Translations under genes and position numbers: made by a program
Shown: one piece after another, positions 5,799 to 15,900 of the stretch
How the letters are laid out: the number at the start of each line of letters is the position of its first letter
How positions within the stretch are numbered: position 1 is the stretch's first letter
Source of the DNA: a virus
Length of the DNA: 29,474 bases
Virus record (IMG/VR): IMGVR_UViG_3300030333_007612
Span: 267-29,740 of that record
Direction: 5' to 3' (one strand)
The notes under the pieces: generated by a model
What the model was told of the DNA's origin: nothing
Seen by the model: the letters and a program-made list of their open reading frames with translations, nothing else
Database searches by the model: none

Positions 5799-6017
5799 AT
5801 GAACTCAATATTACTACAATTATTAGACGCTAAAGTTATAGTCGACAATGAAATAAAAAGACTAGAAAAAGCGGTTAAAGAAGGCTTTGAAAGTGGAGAT
5901 GAAGTTGAAGCTGCATATCAAAATGAAATGTTGGCCGATATGAGAGTCTGCTACGATTGCTTAACTATGATCTACCAAAGATATATTCAAAAGAAAAGGG
6001 AGAAAAACAATGGATAA
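5799..6017 (+). CDS. Small helical protein of unknown function
   Basis: 72 residues, almost entirely helix-forming: MNSILLQLLDAKVIVDNEIK, then charged heptad-like segments and CYDCLTMIYQRYIQKK. The single CYDC pair is not enough for a zinc site in a monomer. AGGAG lies nine bases before the ATG, inside the integrase end, and the stop overlaps the endolysin start (ATGGATAA), so it is part of the same mRNA. No family recognised. Confidence 0.6.
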   Translation: MNSILLQLLDAKVIVDNEIKRLEKAVKEGFESGDEVEAAYQNEMLADMRVCYDCLTMIYQRYIQKKREKNNG

Positions 6018-6429
6018 TTTCATAATAGGAACATTCTTTACTGTGTCTTTATTCCCTGATGCTAGGCTTGACAGATATACAGAAGAGCAGGAACAATTAA
6101 TGTCCGCAATTATAATGGTTGAATCGTCAGGAGATGATAAGGCTATAGGAGATAATGGGAAGGCTATTGGTTGTATGCAAATACATTTTTCGTATTTCTA
6201 CGATTCTACAGAATACACTCGAATGGGTGGAGAATACAGAGATTGCTTTAACAGAGACTTCTCAAAAAGAATCTTTGATGGCTATATGAAAAGGTATGCA
6301 AAAGAGGCTTGGACAGATCCCGCTAGTTTTGATCCTGAAAAAGTAGCTCGTATTCACAATGGTGGTCCAAGGGGTTACCGTAAAAAAGCAACAATAAATT
6401 ATTGGAGGAAAGTAAAAGATGCAATGTAA
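6010..6429 (+). CDS. Endolysin, lytic transglycosylase/lysozyme-like fold
   Basis: 139 residues. The SLT-like core shows IIMVESSGDDKAIGDNGKAIG with catalytic-type Glu38, then GCMQIH at 54-59, and ends with ARIHNGGPRGYRKKATINYW, the pattern of small phage muramidases of this fold. It should cleave the glycan strand of peptidoglycan for host lysis. The first 15 residues (NFIIGTFFTVSLF) are hydrophobic and could be an export or anchor segment, though there is no clear basic N-region. GGGAG stands before the ATG. It sits far from the small membrane proteins at 8713-9942, the likely holin candidates on the other strand. Confidence 0.82.
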   Translation: MDNFIIGTFFTVSLFPDARLDRYTEEQEQLMSAIIMVESSGDDKAIGDNGKAIGCMQIHFSYFYDSTEYTRMGGEYRDCFNRDFSKRIFDGYMKRYAKEAWTDPASFDPEKVARIHNGGPRGYRKKATINYWRKVKDAM

Positions 6430-6646
6430 ACAATGTAACGATACAGGTTTTTATTCTAAGGCAGGATTTTATTCAGTTAAAACTGTGGTGTGTGACTGTG
6501 AAGTAGGATCTAAATTTACAAAATGCTATGGTTGCGACACACCTATGGAGCTAGTAAATAAAAATTCTTTCTTCTTTAAAGCTAACAGTCCGTCATGTCC
6601 TGATTGCCACAAAGATAGAATGAGATACAAGTGCGAATATAGTTAG
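6419..6646 (+). CDS. Small double zinc-ribbon protein
   Basis: 75 residues with CKQC at 3-6, CDC at 25-27, CYGC at 36-39 and CPDC at 60-63, enough ligands for two zinc sites. The first half is reminiscent of DnaJ-type zinc-knuckle or rubredoxin-like ribbons. GGAGG occurs ten bases before the ATG, within the endolysin end. The TAG (6644-6646) overlaps the TAA of the convergent minus gene (6645-6643). Function unknown. Confidence 0.6.
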   Translation: MQCKQCNDTGFYSKAGFYSVKTVVCDCEVGSKFTKCYGCDTPMELVNKNSFFFKANSPSCPDCHKDRMRYKCEYS

Positions 6647-7008
6647 TCACCATGTAAGCTGCGATAGCAACCTGCGTAGGCACAAGCCCATGCTTCTCCA
6701 TGTCCTCCATCAGTTGATGCGAGATGCCAAGAGATAGCGTGGGCATATTCGTGTAATAATGTTTCCAAACAAAGCTCAAGGGAATCCCTAGATACAGGTT
6801 CTTCAGGAGGATAAATAGTTATCAAAAAATGGCTACCATCTCTCTTTGTTTTTCTTAGATCACAGGATCCATAGCAGTCTTTTATTTTAGCCATTCTTAT
6901 TTTGACGGGATATGCTATGGGGATCGATTGCAATAAAATATCTAGGGCCTCTAATAAAACATTTCTTACATCCTTTTTTGTGCTGATCTGCCTCTTGCTA
7001 ATGTCCAT
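6643..7008 (-). CDS. SprT-like zinc metalloprotease domain protein
   Basis: 121 residues from the ATG at 7008, preferred over a longer reading from 7056 because AAGGG lies five bases before it. The motif TLLHEYAHAISW holds HEYAH at residues 86-90, followed by a third ligand in GHGEAW (His103), as in SprT/WSS1-like peptidases. Phages often carry such proteins; their substrates are mostly unknown. A pair of cysteines (45 and 49) precedes the active site; no C-terminal zinc ribbon is present. It is the last gene of the long minus virion block and overlaps the terminase end by 43 bp. Confidence 0.75.
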   Translation of the reverse strand: MDISKRQISTKKDVRNVLLEALDILLQSIPIAYPVKIRMAKIKDCYGSCDLRKTKRDGSHFLITIYPPEEPVSRDSLELCLETLLHEYAHAISWHLASTDGGHGEAWACAYAGCYRSLHGD

Positions 7009-8720
7009 AATTTCCCTTTCTTCTTGATCTTGGAACTGATCGTTCCTTCCCACCATTCATCAAATTCTTTCTCAGCGTTTTCTTCTCGCATCCTAGCTAC
7101 AGCCAAATCTGTCTCTGTCTGCAAAAAAGTTGGTGCGAGATGCATTACACCGTGGGCAAGAGCGTCCAATCTATCATCGTGTTTAATGCCGCCGTCTTTT
7201 TCCCCGTAACGCATCATCGCTGCTTGATACTGTAGCAGATATTCACGCGCCTTGCCGGGTTCAGAACTTTTAATAGATTTTTTATATTCTCTTTCTACAA
7301 CTTTTTTATCAATAATTAATTGGCCACTTCTAAGAACAGGCTCCAAGGATCCCGCAATTCTATCTACTTTATTCCTAGTAGCCCTAACTTCTGTAACGGT
7401 GCAAGGGTATATACTAGAAATTGTTTGTTTAAAAAGTAGCGGCCAAGCGACCATGTTATTCTCAACCAATATTTCCTTGACCTTCCACCGCTTAGCTATT
7501 TTTCCTAAGGTCTCTAGGGTTTTCTTTGAAGATCCTTCTTTAAAACCACCCGCGTCAAGTATGTATAAGGATCCGGGAACAGCACCAATAACAACAAAAG
7601 CAGTTTCGTCAGTGCCTGAATCTCCCGCAGGATCCACAGCCATTAATATTGTAGCGTATGGCAACATCTCAGATTCATCAACGAATCCCGGCCTATACCA
7701 ACTATCTCCCGGCAAGCCCAAGCATGGCAAATCATCGATCCTGTTTTCCTGAGTCTTTGAAGGGACTATTTTTATAGGAGCACCATAAGGATTAACGCCA
7801 TCCCAAACAATAAAATCATCTAAGGATAATGGGTGTGAAAGTCGATCACTGACAGAAGTAGATAGCATCATTTGGATCTGCCATTGAAGAGCTCCCATGC
7901 CTAGCTCCATCCTAGTTAAATGATCGTGATCAAATCTTTGAGGATCCGTAGGTTTACCTGTGCAATCTCCTTTGCTATACATTTCTTTGACACCATCAGC
8001 CAACCTCCCTACATATTCATCATCCGAATCAGGCACTCGAGCAGGAATATATATAGCCTCATAACCTCTAGTCCCTGTCATATCATTGTATATAGAATTT
8101 AAACTTTGGAATGTACCCAATACTACGATCTTGGAGTCAGTGTCGGGGACAAGCATCGCCTCAACATCCATCACGTTACGGAGCAAAGTCTCTCTCTGTA
8201 GTTGGGAGGCAGAGTTGTTGGCCTGCTCAGCGTCATCAAGTATGGCCTTGGTACAGCGCCTACCCTGAATAGATCCGCCAACAGACATAGCCGCGAAAGA
8301 GGCCGAATGCTGTGTTGTAGCAGGGCCTATGTCCCAAGACAATTTAGAGTCCCTCTGAGACGCGCCGGGCCTTAAGTGGTGTAGGAAGGGGAGTCGAGGG
8401 TTTTCGAGCAGTGAGCGCACCCACAGGGACGAATCCACAGACCTCTGACTAGATCCCGAAAGGATCAGGATTTGCTCATCATAATTCTGCAACAAACACC
8501 ACAGTGCATAGCAAGCTGCAAGGTAGGATTTGCCTATACCACGAAAGGCAGCAATAAAGCCACGTTGTGGGCCATACTGTAAGAACTTAGCAATCTCCCT
8601 CTGACGATCTGTAAGGGGAGGCAAGTTAATAGCTTTCCAAACGGCATCACCAAAAACTTCAAACTCAGAAAATGCCTCCCTAATGGCAAGCACTTCCGGT
8701 CCTACATTTTTATTAGTCAT
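6966..8720 (-). CDS. terL: Terminase large subunit (T7 gp19-like)
   Basis: 584 residues, close to the 586 of T7 gp19. The ATPase has Walker A AFRGIGKS at 58-65, the packaging-type SSQRSVDSSLWVRSLLE region, and Walker B AILDDAE at 159-165, with the coupling motif LGTFQS near 201. The nuclease domain carries VDPAGDSGTDE (Asp363) and KHDDRLDAL (513-521). It packages and cuts DNA concatemers at the portal. The start overlaps the stop of the upstream 77-residue gene by 8 bp and has little ribosome-site signal, so coupling is likely. Confidence 0.96.
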   Translation of the reverse strand: MTNKNVGPEVLAIREAFSEFEVFGDAVWKAINLPPLTDRQREIAKFLQYGPQRGFIAAFRGIGKSYLAACYALWCLLQNYDEQILILSGSSQRSVDSSLWVRSLLENPRLPFLHHLRPGASQRDSKLSWDIGPATTQHSASFAAMSVGGSIQGRRCTKAILDDAEQANNSASQLQRETLLRNVMDVEAMLVPDTDSKIVVLGTFQSLNSIYNDMTGTRGYEAIYIPARVPDSDDEYVGRLADGVKEMYSKGDCTGKPTDPQRFDHDHLTRMELGMGALQWQIQMMLSTSVSDRLSHPLSLDDFIVWDGVNPYGAPIKIVPSKTQENRIDDLPCLGLPGDSWYRPGFVDESEMLPYATILMAVDPAGDSGTDETAFVVIGAVPGSLYILDAGGFKEGSSKKTLETLGKIAKRWKVKEILVENNMVAWPLLFKQTISSIYPCTVTEVRATRNKVDRIAGSLEPVLRSGQLIIDKKVVEREYKKSIKSSEPGKAREYLLQYQAAMMRYGEKDGGIKHDDRLDALAHGVMHLAPTFLQTETDLAVARMREENAEKEFDEWWEGTISSKIKKKGKLWTLARGRSAQKRM

Positions 8721-8946
8721 CCTTTTCTAGATTGTCTACTCGTACAGATAAGTTCTCCAATCTTTTTTCTATGACTAACATGTATTGAGCAAGCTTTTCG
8801 TCTGACTTATCAAACTTAACCTCGAGCCTGTCGACAGAGTGGTTTAAGTTTCCATACAGCTGAACAACCATCCAAGCCATAGCTGTGACAAGTGTACCCA
8901 TTATTACTTGGATCGCTTTTGTGTAATAGATTTCTTTATTTTTCAT
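8713..8946 (-). CDS. Small membrane protein with coiled coil (holin or i-spanin candidate)
   Basis: 77 residues. One transmembrane segment at about 11-31 (AIQVIMGTLVTAMAWMVVQL) with a Lys-containing N-terminus, followed by a coiled coil (SVDRLEVKFDKSDEKLAQYM and LSVRVDNLEKDD). The N-in, single-span, periplasmic-coil layout fits an inner-membrane spanin or a class of small phage holin-like proteins. In T7 the same place, just before gene 19, holds holin and spanin genes. It overlaps the upstream gene by 11 bp and the terminase by 8. Assignment from topology and position only. Confidence 0.65.
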   Translation of the reverse strand: MKNKEIYYTKAIQVIMGTLVTAMAWMVVQLYGNLNHSVDRLEVKFDKSDEKLAQYMLVIEKRLENLSVRVDNLEKDD

Positions 8947-9232
8947 TGTTAAATTTTTTGTTGTACATCATAGCTATGTAGTCTAGAGGTAAACGCATCA
9001 CTAAAAACAATGCACTAAGGAAAGCCCGAATAGGCTCTCTCATGCTAGGAAAAAATATTAACAAGAATACTGATAAGTAGGCGTAGCTCCAAATGCTATC
9101 TTCAACACCTTTCATTGCCGCACCCACTTGAGTTGTTGGAGCCGTTGAAGAAGTAGGAGTTGGAATACTAGGCACACTAGGCACTAGTGAACTACAAGAC
9201 AACAACAACGGAGCTAACAACAAGTATCTCAT
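8936..9232 (-). CDS. Small membrane protein with lipoprotein-like N-terminus
   Basis: 98 residues. The N-terminus MRYLLLAPLLLSCSSLV resembles a lipoprotein signal with a possible lipobox LLSC. A Pro/Ser/Thr-rich linker (SVPSIPTPTSSTAPTT) leads to two hydrophobic segments at about 50-62 and 67-82, then a basic NKKFNNEK end. The combination of putative lipid anchor and later membrane spans is unusual; if the first segment is a plain transmembrane helix, this would be a three-span holin-like protein. Start codon shares one base with the stop of the 49-codon ORF (TAATG). Confidence 0.6.
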   Translation of the reverse strand: MRYLLLAPLLLSCSSLVPSVPSIPTPTSSTAPTTQVGAAMKGVEDSIWSYAYLSVFLLIFFPSMREPIRAFLSALFLVMRLPLDYIAMMYNKKFNNEK

Positions 9233-9381
9233 TACATAAACTCAGGCTCTTCAATTATAATTGGAGTCTCAGGCTTCTCAATAAGCAATGGGAATGGTGC
9301 AGCGATTGAGCATGACAAGCAGAGGTAAACTGCTATCACACTTACAACCGTCAACAAAATAGTTCTAGTTTTTTTCTTCAT
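9232..9381 (-). CDS. 49-residue predicted membrane or lipoprotein peptide
   Basis: ATG at 9381 with AAGGA seven bases upstream. It encodes a basic start (MKKKTR), a hydrophobic segment ILLTVVSVIAVYLCLSCS, and a short acidic, proline-rich tail (EKPETPIIIEEPEFM). The Cys at 21 or 24 could be a lipidation site, although the -3 residue of the second is not ideal. Size and layout recall an outer-membrane spanin subunit, which would pair with the downstream coiled-coil membrane protein, but this is inference. Both ends share a base with neighbours as TAATG, so it fits tightly in the operon. Confidence 0.6.
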   Translation of the reverse strand: MKKKTRTILLTVVSVIAVYLCLSCSIAAPFPLLIEKPETPIIIEEPEFM

Positions 9382-9437
9382 TAGTATTTCCTTTTCTTAC
9401 CTTTAGTAGGTTTCTTTTTTTTATTTATTTTCTTCAT
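9381..9437 (-). CDS. 18-residue lysine-rich micro-ORF
   Basis: ATG at 9437 lies inside the end of the 173-residue gene and the ORF stops at 9381 in a TAATG shared with the next gene. It encodes MKKINKKKKPTKGKKRKY, with 10 Lys and one Arg in 18 residues. No ribosome site of its own. It may be a real micro-protein, or a device to carry ribosomes from the upstream stop to the next start. Confidence 0.4.
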   Translation of the reverse strand: MKKINKKKKPTKGKKRKY

Positions 9438-9942
9438 GTTCTAATTCAATAGTTTTATTTAATAGCTCCATGGCCATCTCCGTGGGGTCCCGGGGCTCCT
9501 CGCTCTTGATGACATTGGCTAATATAGAGGTTATGTTTACAACCAAGATACTAACAACAGCAGATACTACCGATAACACCTCAGCCTCAAGCACACCTGC
9601 TGCAAATATAAATCCACCTGCAAGTATTGTTATGTAGAAAAGACCATAAGAACTAATCATCTTCTTACCAATCTCTCTACCTGATTGTAATGCCTTAGCT
9701 TTCTGCAACTCCATGCGTTGCCTATTTCGTTCTAATTTAATTCTACCTTCCACCTCAACTCGCCTTAAGCGCACAGCGTCTGCTACATTTGTAAGTAACT
9801 GAGCTTCTTTCGTAGCCTTATCCATAGTTGTCGTAGTATCATCAACTTTGTATGGGGGATCACCACCGTTGACAATCTTGGAAGCTTCTTCTTTGGGTAT
9901 GTATTCCTTTTCAGGATCGGGGTCTTTCTTTTTTGTTGGCAT
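9421..9942 (-). CDS. Membrane protein of unknown function (two-span)
   Basis: 173 residues. The N-terminal 60 residues are polar (PTKKKDPDPEKEYIPKEEAS), the next part is a charged helix (RLRRVEVEGRIKLERNRQRM), then two hydrophobic spans, about 100-117 (GLFYITILAGGFIFAAGV) and 121-144 (VLSVVSAVVSILVVNITSIL), and an acidic tail. A long cytoplasmic coiled region before a helical hairpin could fit a holin, a superinfection-exclusion factor or an ejection partner; none is supported by a motif. AGGA lies eight bases before the ATG. It follows directly after the giant gene. Confidence 0.65.
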   Translation of the reverse strand: MPTKKKDPDPEKEYIPKEEASKIVNGGDPPYKVDDTTTTMDKATKEAQLLTNVADAVRLRRVEVEGRIKLERNRQRMELQKAKALQSGREIGKKMISSYGLFYITILAGGFIFAAGVLEAEVLSVVSAVVSILVVNITSILANVIKSEEPRDPTEMAMELLNKTIELEHEENK

Positions 9943-9951
9943 AATTTAATC

Positions 9952-12900
9952 CTATATTCCACTCCCGTATAACATTTTTAAATCTTGTATGGCTCTTTCT
10001 TTAGCTTGTTCAGGTCCCATAGGCATGTTTCCATATGAAGGATCCCCCTTCAAATAGGACTCTGTTTTTTCTTTAACTCTAATGTCCATATCAAGTTGAG
10101 GTATTTCGCTTCTAGTTTTTTCCCTAGCTGCTTTTAAATATTCAGAAAATATCTCACCCAATTTAGCATCTCTAGGTGATTCAAGATCATCCAATCCCAT
10201 TTCACTTAGCATTCTGTAATCAGGTTGAGTTATCTTCCAATTTAATTTTTCTTTCAGTGTTTCTGATCTACCTGTTTGTGGGTTTATCAGCTTTATTGTG
10301 CCTAAATGATACATCATTCTATCATAAGCAGTAGTTTTTCCTTTGTACTTATATTCTGTCCAATCAAGCCCTTGCTGTCTGATAGATGGCGTACTTTGAT
10401 TAGATTGTATACGGTACATCTCCATCTTAACAGGGTCATCACTTACCTCTTTGAAAGACATTGGACCTACCCAATTCTGATTAAATGGGTACATACCAAC
10501 TTGAGACTTCTTAACAGGATCACCAAACATGTCATACTTGTCCTGCAAATCATTCCTACTTAACAACCATCTCTCAGCCATGGCATCACCAATACTTCTT
10601 ATTTGCTTTAAATAATCTTGGCCGGGCAACTGTCCAACCATACCACTGTAAGGAACAAAGCCTGACGACATTCTCTGTAAGAATTGTTCTCCATATTCAT
10701 AAGGATCAGATAAGGCTTTCGATGCATTAAACATACCACTTAAATAAGACTTGTGAATAAGGTTGTTGGTTAAGGCAACAAATAATCCCTTCATCAATTC
10801 AGGTTTACCACCAAAAGCTTCTTGGTATTCTTTTATCTGAACAATATCAGCCATTAAACCATAGAAGATTGCGAATGGATCTAGCTTTTTATAGCTATAG
10901 TACTTACCGTTCTTGTAAATACTGTACTCTTGTATCCCTAAAGACTTCCAAACTTTTTGTTGATTCTTATCTATAGGACCTGAACCTGTAATTAAAGGAA
11001 GACCATCATCTGTTTCTTGACTAGCAAGACCATAAGCATGCATCATTAAAGTGATACCTGTAGCTCCACGTCCCACCAACTCAGCTCTATCTTCTTTAGA
11101 GTATGCTTTTCTAGCTTCCTTATCTGCCAACAATCTTAGTGAGTCACTAGCAAAACCTGTGGTCCTGTCTAGGTACATCTGCAATATGTTTGTAGGGGTC
11201 TTAATGAATGGGAATATAAACTTAATAACAGCATGCTCGTTACTTAAACCACTCATGGCGTTACTTATCCTAGCAACATTGGTCCTACTTAATGGATTGT
11301 ACTGAGTAAGAAAACCACTATTAGATTCACCAAAAGCATTTTCAGAATATTGAGAATTTAAAATTCCCTGATCATTAACATTTTTACTAGCGTTTCCTAT
11401 ATTAAATATACCTTTAGAAGATGCGTTAGAATCTAGTTGATTTGTAAATGTGTTTTCTTCAGCAACTCTAACAGCCTCAGCGTTAGCTCTCATAACATCT
11501 TTGTCGTAATAAGCCCTAACATTATTTCTCATAAAGTCTGAGTATTCTCTAGTGCCCGGCTCTAGATTCTGACTCTTAGCTTTAAGAGCTAGTTTTGATC
11601 GAACACTATCTATGCTGTACTGCTCTCCACTTGATCCAACCATCTCCCATTGCTTGGCTATGAAGTCTTCTTTTCTCATTTGAACCTCAGAGCTTTTAGG
11701 ATTTTCTCCAAATCTTTGATCAGCTATATCATAAATCCGTCTCCTCATTCTAGATCTATAATTCATCTGCCTCATAAATTCGTCCTCACTCATAAGCATT
11801 CTTGAAGGTACGTTAATGAAGTTTCCTATGTAATCATAGGTTTTACCCAAAGCTCCAATCCCTTTGCCGTCTTTAGTTATGTTTGGCTTTAAAGGGTTAG
11901 GCATATAATGACTAGCTCCAAATGCACTTAATTGGTTGTGACCTGCTTTACCTTCTATGGTTCCAAGATCATCAACAAGCTTAGGCCTTCCTTCTTTTAA
12001 AGCATAAGAGGCAATCTTGAACGCATCAAGGGAGGCCGCAAAGTAATACTTTAATTCTTTTAGTTCGCTTTTGGCTAAGCTAACATCAGCCTGAAGCAGT
12101 GCACCTAAAGATCTTTCAAGCCTTCTCAATACACCTGCACCAAAACCACCAACCAAGTTAGCAGTATGTGTAGACTGAAATCCTGAAAGAATATTATTCA
12201 TCCAATACTCCATTATTGCAGGAGCAAATCCAAACTTCTTAGTCTTGGGAGTAGTAGCCATAGGGTTGAATTGAAGATAAATATAATCTTGCATCAAAGA
12301 TAACCTTGCATTCTCAACACCACCAAACTCTGCATTTATATATTGAAGTGCTTGTTCGTGATCTTCTATCTTAGGTATCCACCTATCATCCATATCCGGA
12401 GTTTCACCCGAAGCTCTCTTAGCAAAACCTTCATCAACAGCGGCAAACCTGAACGAGCCTAGTGTTCGTGCAACCCTGCCCATATTTTCTCTAACCAAAC
12501 TTGAGACTTCGTAAAGAGTTTGTCTTCTACGCATAGCCTCTAAAAGTAAAGATGCATTTCCTATAAACTCACCCTTATTATTAGTGTTTGCTTCTACAAA
12601 TTCTTTAAAGTTACCCGAGACATCTAAGAGCATAGACCTCATAGCACCAACTTCATTTAATGATTTTTGTAAAGTAGCACCCTTCATTGATAGCATTTTG
12701 ACTAGGTCTTTATCATCCATGTCCATACCTAAATCATCCATCATTATCTGATACTCCTCACTAATCTTGGCTTGTTGTTGCTCTATAGATAAGTGTTCAT
12801 GCTGAGCCTCGCCATCAAAAGATCTCATAGTACCCGCATAAAAGTTATTTAAGCTATCATCATCGGATACATTATTAGGGTTAACACCCGCCATATTTGG

Positions 12901-15900
12901 ATCTTCAGCAGGGGTAGGCATCTTAGGCCTAGAATTGCTTGCCTGATAAAGAACCTCAGGTGCGTTCTTCCTGTCATCAAAGTTGTACTTCTTAGCGTTT
13001 TTAGCTAAGACTAATGGTCCAACTTGGATAACTCTCTCAGCGCTCTCAACCACTTCTTGAGTTTGTCGATCATAGAAATATGAATGTCTCTTAGGATCAA
13101 ATCCAACCTGAGTCCAAGTGTTATCTTTAGGATTTAAAGAGGAGGCCAATGCTTCTTTAGCTTCATCGTAAATAGCTTTAGGTTCTACAGTTTCGTAAGT
13201 TCCTTTTATTACAGCAAATGGAGATTTAGCTTTATCACCCATGCCAACCCTAGCCGCTTTATTCCCTTGATCAGGAAGCACAGCATTGTTAACAACAACA
13301 GCTCCGTGATAGGAAGTCTTCCTTGAACCCTGAGACTTGTAATGAACAGCAGGTATCCAAGTATTATTTCTAGTGTAAGCAGGGATGTCCAACCTTAATT
13401 CCACATTAGATCCCGAAACTATTTCAGACTCTACATCTTTAACTTGTCTTTTGTTTAACGCGGCTTCCATCTCAGAAGTAGTCGCAGGCTTAGGAACAAA
13501 AGCATATGGCCTAATAGGTTTTAGATCTGACACAACATCATTAAATTCTTTTTGCGTGATCTTATCCATAGTTCTATCCCTTACAGCATCTTCAAGATGT
13601 TTGTATGGTGTATGTCCCTTTTGTTGATAAAGAGGGGATGGTGCAGAAACTCTTCTTTGAATATCTGTTCTTTCTGAAATTTCTCCTCGCATGCCTCTAA
13701 AACCTGAGCGTGGCTCAATAAGAGTTTCACCGTATTCTACTTTATCAGGAGTTCTAAAACTCTCAGCATATTCAAAATACGCTCTACGTTGCTCATTCGG
13801 AGCGCTACGAACTTTAGGGTTTTCACGTGTACCCACCACTCCATAACCTTCGCCGTGCTCGCCACGCATCATTTTCTTATAGCCTTCTTCATTAAGTATG
13901 TAAGCATAGTCTTGATCAAGACCATCTCCTTTTGAAACTTCGCTTAATCTTTTTGTAAATGCTTCCATTGTGCCCTTGCCAAACTCAGAGTCACTACCAA
14001 AAAATAATCTCAAAACAGAGTTCTCGTCTGTTAATTTAGATTTTCCTTTATCAAAAACTTTTTTTGTCCAACCTCTACTATAGAAACGGTTTGCATTTGG
14101 GCCCTCTCCTCGCATAGTTTCTTTAGCAACATACCTTTGAAGACTATAGAGGGCTGATTCCATAAAGTTATTAATATCATCGAGCTCTTCAGAAATGCGA
14201 TTCCAAATATTGCTCTCCGAGTCTTCTGAATGTTTAAATTCTTTAAAGAAAGCAGTAAGTTTATCTCTATCCACACCAAAGTGGGCTAACAGTAATAAGT
14301 CAGTATCTTCTTTTGTTAACTTAATATTATACTTGTACACATCACCTGATTCAGAACCCGCGCTTTTGTTTGGATGCTCTAAGTTTTTAAAATATTCATA
14401 TTCAGCATCGCCTACTATGCCATTTATATTTAGAGTTAATTCATCCTCTTCACCACTCAAAACCTTTGAAAGGTGTATTCGTTGGGTATTTGGTCCATGG
14501 CTTGTTCCTACTTGAAACCTATTAGCGCCCATATGATTTTTCGCCATAACACCATAATCTCCTACCTCAGAAGGATCAGCAACTGTTCCGTCTGCCATTA
14601 ATCTACCATGCCTCATCTCTTCAGACACAAATTTTAAATCGGATTCGTCATACATATGATGTGCTGCTTCTTCTGTAAGAAAAAGATAATTCAAACCATT
14701 ATTTTCAGTTAGATCATGCACCCCTGAATAACCCATATATCTTCTAATTACCCTATCAGGCTCAGAACTATCTAATGTTTTTAATCTTCCACCATGACCT
14801 TTATCAAAAGGTACAGATTTTACTCCAACTTTTCTAGCAAACTTTAAAGCAGCCTTAGGAACCCTTATACCGTATTGAGATTTAGCTTTGTCTAAACTTA
14901 GACCTGTAACTTCTGAAGCAGGCCTCGGTGGGAAAAAGCTTATAGCATCATAACCTTCATCAGCAGCAACTTTAAACATTCTTTGCACTGCGTGTTCTAC
15001 CCAATTTTTCATAAGAGGATGCTCCTCAAACACTGTACCCCTAAGCATATTACTTGCCTCTTCGGTTAAATTACCCATCTTATCTAAACTATCCGTACCA
15101 ATTCCGGGCTTTAAGTTAAAGTCATCCAACAACATTGTTTGATACGGTTGGCTTGCTATGTTATCCCTAACGTGATTAAAGAAGAAACCCTCAAAATCAC
15201 TAATAGCATCTTTAGATTCTTTAAATGTATGATTAGCAGTTGCGGCCATGTATACCTGAGCAAAGTCCATCAAACTTGACCAATCAGTAGTCTCACCTGT
15301 CTTTATATCTTTAACCAAGGTTGTATCAAGTCTTTCATCAAACAGATCAGCGTTATCCCCTTGTACAGGTTTAAATCTAGAAGACATAACCCTTGGATCT
15401 TCTTCATCTATTCGAGCTAGGAAAAACCCAATGTCTTCAACACTATCAAATCCCCTATAAATAGAATCACGCATTTCTTCAAGCACACCCTTGAGAATAG
15501 TCCAATCTTGCATCATACGATTTTCTATTTCCTCTACTTTATTAGCCCTAGCAGATATCTCATGCTGAGAATCGTAGGCGTGAATGACAGAAATTAAATC
15601 ATTATTTGATTGTTTGGTAAGGTCTTCGTGAAACAAAATATCATAAAGTGGTCTCTTTGGCGCACCTTCGATATACTCATAATCATTAAGTGGTAAGAAT
15701 TTTTCAACCTCATCAAAGAACTTTTTATCCATCCCAAGCTCTGTTAAATAATTTCCACCTCTAGCAAACTTTCTAGGAAGATAACCTTGTTGCCTAGCAG
15801 CTAAACCCCAATCACTTTGCACTTCAAAAACAGTTAGGACTCTTCCTATACCATCAACGTATGTGTCCCCAAATCTAACATGAAACAAATTATTTGCACC

